Shown piece by piece: positions 40,811 through 50,104 of a stretch of DNA of 64,000 bases. The notes beneath the pieces were generated by a model. That model was not told the DNA's origin, did not search any database, and worked only from the letters and a program-made list of their open reading frames with translations. Position numbers and translations under genes: made by a program. The stretch is from the NCBI RefSeq assembly GCF_029227915.1, contig NC_079883.1, positions 29,638,001-29,702,000 of the forward strand, written 5' to 3'. The DNA is from Hydractinia symbiolongicarpus. Its lineage: Eukaryota > Cnidaria > Hydrozoa > Anthoathecata > Hydractiniidae. Positions within the stretch are counted from its first letter, which is position 1. Every line of letters starts with the position of its first letter.

Positions 40811-40822
40811 GTCAATCGATTG
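40811..40822 (+). repeat. 98-bp deletion junction, copy 1
   Basis: GGTGTCAATC is followed directly by GATTGACTGTGG. In the intact paralog the same flanks lie at 39699 and 39798, so 98 bp containing TTGAGTTACAAC, the TTGCGTCAC-type box and TTTTAACAGTGAAAC are missing. A single shared C is possible at the join. The monomer is left at about 274-275 bp. Confidence 0.9.
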
Positions 40823-41193
40823 ACTGTGGAACTTAATTGAACTAACTTGGAAGTGTGACGTTTTAAATGTGATAAGTGAGCCAACTGGACCCAAGAAAAA
40901 ACATTCTTCTTAATTTGACATGATTGCCGGAACTCAGCGACTACACTGGGCGCTGTGGTAGCACTCCATTTAAAAATTTAAAAAAAAAAGTCATTTTTTA
41001 CTGTGGGACCAATCCTAGCCGTTATCGCGCGCTGAAGAAATAGCGACAGTTTCAAAGACTACATTTCATTGACTTTCTAACGGTATCAATCCGTTTGAGT
41101 TACAACTGTTGCGTCACATATTCGTCCCCACATGTATTTAACGATAGTATTCGGATAATACTAGGTTGCATCGCTTTTAACAGTGAAACGGTT

Positions 41194-42683
41194 GACTGTG
41201 GGACTTAATAGAACTGATTTTGGACTTTGATCTCATAAATGTGATAAATGAGGCAGTTTGACTACAAAAAATAACATTCTTCTTAATTTGACTTGATTGC
41301 TGGAACTCAGCGATTACACTGGACGCTGTGGTAGCGCTTTATTAAAAAATTAAGAGAAATAAGTCATTTTTTACTGTGGGACCAATCCAAGCGTTAGTTC
41401 GCGCTGAAGAAATGGAGACATTCTCAAAAACTACATTTCATCAACTTCTTGGCCGTATCAATCCGTTTGAGTTACAACGGTTGCGTCACATATTCGTACC
41501 AACATGTATTTAGCGATATTTTTCTGATATTACTAGGTTGCATCGCCTTAAACAATGAAACGATTGACTGTGGGACTTAATTGAACTAACTTTGTACTGT
41601 GACCTGATAAATGTTAGAAATAAGCCAGTTTGACTACAAGAAATAACATTCTTCCTAATTTGACATGATTGCTGGAACTCAGCGATTACACTGGGCGCTG
41701 TGGTAGCACTTCATTTAAAAATTTAAATAAAAAAGTCATTTTTTACTGTGGGACCAATCCTAGCCGTTATCGCGCGCTGAAGAAATAGCGACAGTTTCAA
41801 AGACTACATTTCATTGACTTTCTAACGGTATCAATCCGTTTGAGTTACAACTGTTGCGTCACATATTCGTCCCCACATGTATTTAACGATAGTATTCCGA
41901 TAATACTAGGTTGCATCGCTTTTAACAGTGAAACGGTTGACTGTGGGACTTAATAGAACTGATTTTGGACTTTGATCTCATAAATGTGATAAATGAGCCA
42001 GTTTGACTACAAAAAATAACATTCTTCTTAATTTGACTTGATTGCTGGAACTCAGCGATTACACTGGACGCTGTGGTAGCGCTTTATTAAAAAATTAAGA
42101 GAAATAAGTCATTTTTTATTGTGGGACCAATCCAAGCGTTAGTTTGCGCTGAAGAAATGGAGACATTCTCAAAAACTACATTTCATCAACTTCTTGGTCG
42201 TATCAATCCGTTTGAGTTACAACGGTTGCGTCACATATTCGTACCAACATGTATTTAGCGATATTTTTCTGATATTACTAGGTTGCATCGCCTTAAACAA
42301 TGAAACGATTGACTGTGGGACTTAATTGAACTAACTTTGTACTGTGACCTGATAAACGTTAAAAATAAGCCAGTTTGACTACAAGAAATAACATTCTTCC
42401 TAATTTGACATGATTGCTGGAACTCAGCGATTACACTGGGCGCTGTGGTAGCACTTCATTTAAAAATTTCAATAAAAAAGTCATTTTTTACTGTGGGACC
42501 AATCCTAGCCGTTATCGCGCGCTGAAGAAATAGCGACAGTTTCAAAAACTACATTTCATTGACTTTCTAACGGTATCAATCCGCTTGAGTTACAACTGTT
42601 CTGTCACATATTCGTCCCCACATGTATTTAGCGATAGTATTCGGATATTACTAGGTTGCATCGCTTTTAACAGTGAAACGGTT
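41194..42683 (+). repeat. 745-bp dimer HOR, two copies
   Basis: Monomers begin at 41194, 41566, 41939, 42311 and 42684 (372, 373, 372 and 373 bp). The alternating types are distinguished by CTTAATAGAACTG with TTTGATCTCATAAATG in the first, and AACTTTGTACTGTGACC with GCCTTAAACAATG in the second. The dimer carries TTTAACGATAGTATTC and CAAAGACTACATTTC in one monomer and GAAATGGAGACATTC in the other. Confidence 0.86.
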
Positions 42684-42831
42684 GACTGTGGGACTTAATT
42701 GAACTGATTTTGGACTTTGATCTTATAAATGTGATAAGTGCGCCAGTTTGACTACAAGAAATAACATTCTTCTTAATTTGACAAGATTGCTAGAACTCAG
42801 CGATTACACTGGGCGCTGTGGTAGAACTTTA

Positions 42832-45341
42832 TTTAAAAATTTAGATAAATAAGTCTTTTCTTACTGTTAGACCAATCCTGGCCATTAGAATGCCCTGAAT
42901 CAATAGGAACAGTTTCAAAGATTACATTTCATTGACTTTCTAGCGGTATAAATCCGTTTGAGTTACAACGGTTGCGTCACATATTCGTACCAACATGTAT
43001 TTAGCGATAGTATTCGGATAATACTAGGTTGCATCGCTTTTAAAAGTAAAACGGTTGACTGTGGGACTTAATATAACTGATTTTGGACTTTGATCTTATA
43101 AATGTGATAAATGAGCCAGTTTGACTACAAGAAATAACATTCTTCTTAATTTGACAAGATTGCTAGAACTTAGCGATTACACATGGCGCTGTGGTAGAAC
43201 TTTATTAAAAAATTAGGATAAATAAGTCATTTTTTACTGTGGGACCAATCCTAGCCGTTAGTTCGCGCTGACGAAATAGCGAAAGTTTCAAGAACTACAT
43301 TTCATTGACTTACTAACGGTGTCAATCGATTGACTGTGGAACTTAATTGAACTAACTTGGAAGTGTGACGTTTTAAATGTGATAAGTGAGCCAACTGGAC
43401 CCAAGAAAAAACATTCTTCTTAATTTGACATGATTGCCGGAACTCAGCGACTACACTGGGCGCTGTGGTAGCACTCCATTTAAAAATTTAAATAAAAAAG
43501 TCATTTTTTACTGTGGGACCAATCCTAGCCGTTATCGCGCGCTGAAGAAATAGCGACAGTTTCAAAGACTACATTTCATTGACTTTCTAACGGTATCAAT
43601 CCGTTTGAGTTACAACTGTTGCGTCACATATTCGTCCCCACATGTATTTAGATAGTATTCGGATAATACTAGGTTGCATCGCTTTTAACAGTGAAACGGT
43701 TGACTGTGGGACTTAATAGAACTGATTTTGGACTTTGATCTCATAAATGTGATAAATGAGGCAGTTTGACTACAAAAAATAACATTCTTCTTAATTTGAC
43801 TTGATTGCTGGAACTCAGCGATTACACTGGACGCTGTGGTAGCGCTTTATTAAAAAATTAAGAGAAATAAGTCATTTTTTACTGTGGGACCAATCCAAGC
43901 GTTAGTTCGCGCTGAAGAAATGGAAACATTCTCAAAAACTACATTTCATCAACTTCTTGGCCGTATCAATCCGTTTGAGTTACAACGGTTGCGTCACATA
44001 TTCGTACCAACATGTATTTAGGGATATTTTTCTGATATTACTAGGTTGCATCGCCTTAAACAATGAAACGATTGACTGTGGGACTTAATTGAACTAACTT
44101 TGTACTGTGACCTGATAAATGTTAGAAATAAGCCAGTTTGACTACAAGAAATAACATTCTTCCTAATTTGACATGATTGCTGGAACTCAGCGATTACACT
44201 GGGCGCTGTGGTAGCACTTCATTTAAAAATTTAAATAAAAAAGTCATTTTTTACTGTGGGACCAATCCTAGCCGTTATCGCGCGCTGAAGAAATAGCGAC
44301 AGTTTCAAAGACGACATTTCATTGACTTTCTAACGGCATCAATCCGTTTGAGTTACAACTGTTGCGTCACATATTCGTCCCCACATGTATTTAACGATAG
44401 TATTCGGATAATACTAGGTTGCATCGCTTTTAACAGTGAAACGGTTGACTGTGGGACTTAATAGAACTGATTTTGGACTTTGATCTCATAAATGTGATAA
44501 ATGAGCCAGTTTGACTACAAAAAATAACATTCTTCTTAATTTGACTTGATTGCTGGAACTCAGCGATTACACTGGACGCTGTGGTAGCGCTTTATTAAAA
44601 AATTAAGAGAAATAAGTCATTTTTTATTGTGGGACCAATCCAAGCGTTAGTTTGCGCTGAAGAAATGGAGACATTCTCAAAAACTACATTTCATCCATTT
44701 CTTGGTCGTATCAATCCGTTTGAGTTACAACGGTTGCGTCACATATTCGTACCAACATGTATTTAGCGATATTTTTCTGATATTACTAGGTTGCATCGCC
44801 TTAAACAATGAAACGATTGACTGTGGGACTTAATTGAACTAACTTTGTACTGTGACCTGATAAACGTTAGAAAGAAGCCAGTTTGACTACAAGAAATAAC
44901 ATTCTTCCTAATTTGACATGATTGCTGGAACTCAGCGATTACACTGGGCGCTGTGGTAGCACTTCATTTAAAAATTTAAATAAAAAAGTCATTTTTTACT
45001 GTGGGACCAATCCTAGCCGTTATCGCGTGCTGAAGAAATAGCGACAGTTTCAAAGACTACATTTCATTGACTTTCTAACGGTATCAATCCGTTTGAGTTA
45101 CAACTGTTGCGTCACATATTCGTCCCCACATGTATTTAACGATAGTATTCGGATAATACTAGGTTGCATCGCTTTTAACAGTGAAACGGTTGACTGTGGG
45201 ACTTAATAGAACTGATTTTGGACTTTGATCTCATAAATGTGATAAATGAGCCAGTTTGACTACAAAAAATAACATTCTTCTTAATTTGACTTGATTGCTG
45301 GAACTCAGCGATTACACTGGACGCTGTGGTAGCGCTTTATT
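42832..45341 (+). repeat. 2510-bp segmental duplication, copy 2
   Basis: The sequence follows 40322-42831. It carries a private loss of two bases (ATTTAGATAGTATTC near 43647, where copy 1 has ATTTAACGATAGTATTC) and a GGGATATTTTTC change near 44021. The region from 43702 continues as 745-bp dimers (43702, 44447, 45192), so the right edge merges into the dimer array and cannot be fixed precisely. Confidence 0.8.
43321..43332 (+). repeat. 98-bp deletion junction, copy 2
   Basis: The join CAATCGATTGACTGTGG is identical to the one 2510 bp upstream. An identical breakpoint in both copies shows the deletion happened once and was then duplicated with its surroundings, so it dates the deletion as older than the duplication. 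Confidence 0.9.
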
Positions 45342-45563
45342 AAAAAATTAAGAGAAATAAGTCATTTTTTATTGTGGGACCAATCCAAGCGTTAGTTTGC
45401 GCTGAAGAAATGGAGACATTCTCAAAAACTACATTTCATCAACTTCTTGGTCGTATCAATCCGTTTGAGTTACAACGGTTGCGTCACATATTCGTACCAA
45501 CATGTATTTAGCGATATTTTTCTGATATTACTAGGTTGCATCGCCTTAAACAATGAAACGATT
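43702..45563 (+). repeat. 745-bp dimer HOR, two and a half copies
   Basis: Monomers begin at 43702, 44074, 44447, 44819, 45192 and 45564. They alternate between the CTTAATAGAACTG and AACTTTGTACTGTGACC types seen at 41194-42683. A private TTCATCCATTTCTTGG occurs at about 44690. The array passes directly into the 1117-bp trimer, in which the same two monomer types are joined by a third. Confidence 0.85.
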
Positions 45564-45936
45564 GACTGTGGGACTTAATTGAACTAACTTTGTACTGTGA
45601 CCTGATAAACGTTAGAAAGAAGCCAGTTTGACTACAAGAAATAACATTCTTCCTAATTTGACATGATTGCTGGAACTCAGCGATTACACTGGGCGCTGTG
45701 GTAGCACTTCATTTAAAAATTTCAATAAAACAGTCATTTTTTACTGTGGGACCAATCCTAGCCGTTATCGCGCGCTGAAGAAATAGCGACAATTTCAAAA
45801 ACTACATTTCATTGACTTTCTAACGGTATCAATCCGCTTGAGTTACAACTGTTCTGTCACATATTCGTCCCCACATGTATTTAGCGATAGTATTCGGATA
45901 TTACTAGGTTGCATCGCCTTAAACAATGAAACGATT
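45564..45936 (+). repeat. Chimeric monomer that founds the trimer
   Basis: The right part carries CCGCTTGAGTTACAAC, GTTCTGTCACATATTCG and GTATTCGGATATTACTAGG, as in the monomer at about 42460-42660 and the one at 49070-49260. There these markers are followed by CGCTTTTAACAGTGAAACGG. Here the same string continues into CGCCTTAAACAATGAAACG, typical of the other dimer member. The switch lies within the shared TTACTAGGTTGCATCGC at about 45901-45917. Confidence 0.75.
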
Positions 45937-46680
45937 GACTGTGGGACTTAATTGAACTAACTTTGTACTGTGACCTGATAAATGTTAGAAATAAGCCAGT
46001 TTGACTACAAGAAATAACATTCTTCCTAATTTGACATGATTGCTGGAACTCAGCGATTACACTGGGCGCTGTGGTAGCACTTCATTTAAAAATTTAAATA
46101 AAAAAGTCATTTTTTACTGTGGGACCAATCCTAGCCGTTATCGCGCGCTGAAGAAATAGCGACAGTTTCAAAGACTACATTTCATTGACTTTCTAACGGT
46201 ATCAATCCGTTTGAGTTACAACTGTTGCGTCACATATTCGTCCCCACATGTATTTAACGATAGTATTCGGATAATACTAGGTTGCATCGCTTTTAACAGT
46301 GAAACGGTTGACTGTGGGACTTAATAGAACTGATTTTGGACTTTGATCTCATAAATGTGATAAATGAGCCAGTTTGACTACAAAAAATAACATTCTTCTT
46401 AATTTGACATGATTGCTGGAACTCAGCGATTACACTGGACGCTGTGGTAGCGCTTTATTAAAAAATTAAGAGAAATAAGTCATTTTTATTGTGGGACCAA
46501 TCCAAGCGTTAGTTTGCGCTGAAGAAATGGAGACATTCTCAAAAACTACATTTTATCAACTTCTTGGTCGTATCAATCCGTTTGAGTTACAACGGTTGCG
46601 TCACATATTCGTACCAACATGTATTTAGCGATATTTTTCTGATATTACTAGGTTGCATCGCCTTAAACAATGAAACGATT

Positions 46681-47053
46681 GACTGTGGGACTTAATTGAA
46701 CTAACTTTGTACTGTGACCTGATAAACGTTAGAAAGAAGCCAGTTTGACTACAAGAAATAACATTCTTCCTAATTTGACATGATTGCTGGAACTCAGCGA
46801 TTACACTGGGCGCTGTGGTAGCACTTCATTTAAAAATTTCAATAAAACAGTCATTTTTTACTGTGGGACCAATCCTAGCCGTTATCGCGCGCTGAAGAAA
46901 TAGCGACAATTTCAAAAACTACATTTCATTGACTTTCTAACGGTATCAATCCGCTTGAGTTACAACTGTTCTGTCACATATTCGTCCCCACATGTATTTA
47001 GCGATAGTATTCGGATATTACTAGGTTGCATCGCCTTAAACAATGAAACGATT
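46681..47053 (+). repeat. Reference monomer (373 bp)
   Basis: This copy is a convenient type monomer, taken from the most regular part of the array and starting at GACTGTGGGACTTAATTG. In order it contains: ACTGTGGGAC box A (46682), the haplotype-diagnostic stretch with ACTACAAG (46748), ACTCAGCGATTACACTGGGC, GCTGTGGTAG, an A/T-rich stretch, ACTGTGGGAC box B (46860), TATCGCGCGCTGAAG, ACTACATTTCATTGAC (46918), TTGAGTTACAAC, a GTCACATATTCGT box, a TATTTAGCGATA element and ATTACTAGGTTGCATCGCC. The next monomers begin at 47054 and 47427, with lengths 373, 373 and 371. Confidence 0.93.
46682..46859 (+). repeat. Half-monomer A (178 bp) of the reference unit
   Basis: The decamer ACTGTGGGAC occurs twice in each monomer and divides it into about 178 and 195 bp. 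Half A starts at the first decamer and carries ACTACAAG 66 bp downstream, then a CATTCTTC-type stretch, then TAGC followed by a T/A-rich run. The order resembles half B (decamer, ACTACA at +58, CTTC, TAGCGAT plus T-rich run). This suggests descent from an ancestral dimer of about 180-bp units. Outside these landmarks the similarity is weak, so the relation is inferred. Confidence 0.5.
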
Positions 47054-47054
47054 G
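46860..47054 (+). repeat. Half-monomer B (195 bp) of the reference unit
   Basis: Half B starts at the second ACTGTGGGAC (followed by CAATCC rather than TTAATT). It holds the CpG-rich TATCGCGCGCTG element, ACTACATTTCATTGAC, the strongly conserved TTGAGTTACAAC and GTCACATATTCGT boxes, and ends with the ATTACTAGGTTGCATCGC stretch. It appears to be the more conserved half across the window. The proposed relation to half A rests on a shared decamer and shared order of short landmarks only. Confidence 0.5.
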
Positions 47055-49266
47055 ACTGTGGGACTTAATTGAACTAACTTTGTACTGTGACCTGATAAAT
47101 GTTAGAAATAAGCCAGTTTGACTACAAGAAATAACATTCTTCCTAATTTGACATGATTGCTGGAACTCAGCGATTACACTGGGCGCTGTGGTAGCACTTC
47201 ATTTAAAAATTTAAATAAAAAAGTCATTTTTTACTGTGGGACCAATCCTAGCCGTTATCGCGCGCTGAAGAAATAGCGACAGTTTCAAAGACTACATTTC
47301 ATTGACTTTCTAACGGTATCAATCCGTTTGAGTTACAACTGTTGCGTCACATATTCGTCCCCACATGTATTTAACGATAGTATTCGGATAATACTAGGTT
47401 GCATCGCTTTTAACAGTGAAACGGTTGACTGTGGGACTTAATAGAACTGATTTTGGACTTTGATCTCTTAAATGTGATAAATGAGCCAGTTTGACTACAA
47501 AAAATAACATTCTTCTTAATTTGACATGATTGCTGGAACTCAGCGATTACACTGGACGCTGTGGTAGCGCTTTATTAAAAAATTAAGAGAAATAAGTCAT
47601 TTTTATTGTGGGACCAATCGAAGCGTTAGTTTGCGCTGAAGAAATGGAGACATTCTCAAAAACTACATTTTATCAACTTCTTGGTCGTATCAATCCGTTT
47701 GAGTTACAACGGTTGCGTCACATATTCGTACCAACATGTATTTAGCGATATTTTTCTGATATTACTAGGTTGCATCGCCTTAAACAATGAAACGATTGAC
47801 TGTGGGACTTAATTGAACTAACTTTGTACTGTGACCTGATAAACGTTAGAAAGAAGCCAGTTTGACTACAAGAAATAACATTCTTCCTAATTTGACATGA
47901 TTGCTGGAACTCAGCGATTACACTGGGCGCTGTGGTAGCACTTCATTTAAAAATTTCAATAAAAAAGTCATTTTTTACTGTGGAACCAATCCTAGCCGTT
48001 ATCGCACGCTGAAGAAATAGCGACAATTTCAAAAACTACATTTCATTGACTTTCTAACGGTATCAATCCGCTTGAGTTACAACTGTTCTGTCACATATTC
48101 GTCCCCACATGTATTTAGCGATAGTATTCGGATATTACTAGGTTGCATCGCCTTAAACAATGAAACGATTGACTGTGGGACTTAATTGAACTAACTTTGT
48201 ACTGTGACCTGATAAATGTTAGAAATAAGCCAGTTTGACTACAAGAAATAACATTCTTCCTAATTTGACATGATTGCTGGAACTCAGCGATTACACTGGG
48301 CGCTGTGGTAGCACTTCATTTAAAAATTTAAATAAAAAAGTCATTTTTTACTGTGGGACCAATCCTAGCCGTTATCGCGCGCTGAAGAAATAGCGACAGT
48401 TTCAAAGACTACATTTCATTGACTTTCTAACGGTATCAATCCGTTTGAGTTACAACTGTTGCGTCACATATTCGTCCCCACATGTATTTAACGATAGTAT
48501 TCGGATAATACTAGGTTGCATCGCTTTTAACAGTGAAACGGTTGACTGTGGGACTTAATAGAACTGATTTTGGACTTTGATCTCATAAATGTGATAAATG
48601 AGCCAGTTTGACTACAAAAAATAACATTCTTCTTAATTTGACATGATTGCTGGAACTCAGCGATTACACTGGACGCTGTGGTAGCGCTTTATTAAAAAAT
48701 TAAGAGAAATAAGTCATTTTTATTGTGGGACCAATCCAAGCGTTAGTTTGCGCTGAAGAAATGGAGACATTCTCAAAAACTACATTTTATCAACTTCTTG
48801 GTCGTATCAATCCGTTTGAGTTACAACGGTTGCGTCACATATTCGTACCAACATGTATTTAGCGATATTTTTCTGATATTACTAGGTTGCATCGCCTTAA
48901 ACAATGAAACGATTGACTGTGGGACTTAATTGAACTAACTTTGTACTGTGACCTGATAAACGTTAGAAAGAAGCCAGTTTGACTACAAGAAATAACATTC
49001 TTCCTAATTTGACATGATTGCTGGAACTCAGCGATTACACTGGGCGCTGTGGTAGCACTTCATTTAAAAATTTCAATAAAAAAGTCATTTTTTACTGTGG
49101 GACCAATCCTAGCCGTTATCGCGCGCTGAAGAAATAGCGACAGTTTCAAAAACTACATTTCATTGACTTTCTAACGGTATCAATCCGCTTGAGTTACAAC
49201 TGTTCTGTCACATATTCGTCCCCACATGTATTTAGCGATAGTATTCGGATATTACTAGGTTGCATC

Positions 49267-50104
49267 GCTTTTAACAGTGAAACGGTTGACTGTGGGACTT
49301 AATTGAACTGATTTTGGACTTTGATCTTATAAATGTGATAAGTGCGCCAGTTTGACTACAAGAAATAACATTCTTCTTAATTTGACAAGATTGCTAGAAC
49401 TCAGCGATTACACTGGGCGCTGTGGTAGAACTTTATTAAAAAATTAGGATAAATAAGTCATTTTTTACTGTGGGACCAATCGTAGCCGTTAGTTCGCGCT
49501 GACGAAATAGCGAAAGTTTCAAGAACTACATTTCATTGACTTACTAACGGTGTCAATCCGTTTGAGTTACAACGGTTGCGTCACGTATTCGTACCAACAT
49601 GTATTTAGTGATTTTCTTCCAATCTTACTAAGTTGTATTGCTTTTAACAGTGAAACGATTGACTGTGAGAATTAATTGAAGTGACTCTGGACTATGTCCT
49701 TATAAATGTGACAAATGAGCCAATTGGTCTCCAAGGAATAACTTTCTTCTTAATTTGACGTGATGGCTGGAATTCACCGATTACATTAGGCTCTGTGGTA
49801 GCGCTTTATTTACAAATTTAGATAAATAAGTCTTTTCTTACTGTGGGACAAATCCTGGCCGTTAGCATGCGCTGAATAAATAGGAATAGTTTCAAATACT
49901 ACATTTCATTGACTTTCTAGGGGTATAAATCCGTTTGAGTTACAACTGTTGCGTCACATATTCGTCCCCACATGTAATTAGCGATAGTATTCAGATATTA
50001 CTAGGTTGCATCGCTTTTAACAGTGAAACATTTGACTGTGGGACTTAATTGAACTGATTTTTGACTTTGATCTTATAAATGTGATAAATGAGCCAACTGG
50101 ACCC
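49267..50104 (+). repeat. Mosaic satellite between trimer and 4-mer arrays
   Basis: About two monomers of other haplotypes are present, including the CAATTGGTCTCCAAGG type near 49719 and a TCTAGGGGTATAAATCC variant near 49916. This is the first CAATTGGT-type monomer after a gap from about 40.2 kb. No foreign sequence is seen. Confidence 0.74.

Larger units (their letters stand above)
40322..42831 (+). repeat. 2510-bp segmental duplication, copy 1
   Basis: The block repeats at an offset of 2510 bp (6 full monomers plus one 275-bp shortened monomer). TGCCCTGAATCAATAGG occurs at 40381 and 42891, and the abnormal join CAATCGATTGACTGTGG at about 40813 and 43323. Inside lie two 745-bp dimers beginning at 41194 and 41939. 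The right edge at about 42831 is chimeric: GGTAGAACTTTATTTAAAAA joins two haplotypes. Confidence 0.85.
45564..49266 (+). repeat. 1117-bp trimer HOR, three full copies plus a partial
   Basis: This is the most regular part of the window. HOR units start at 45564, 46681, 47798 and 48915, each made of monomers of 373, 373 and 371 bp. The marker GCGACAATTTC recurs at about 45786, 46903 and 48020, and as GCGACAGTTTC at 49137, exactly 1117 bp apart. Differences between copies are few: CAATCGAAGCG near 47617, TCTCTTAAATG near 47463, AACAGTC against AAAAGTC. The fourth unit breaks at about 49267, where CGCTTTTAACAGTGAAACGG replaces CGCCTTAAACAATGAAACG. Confidence 0.93.
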
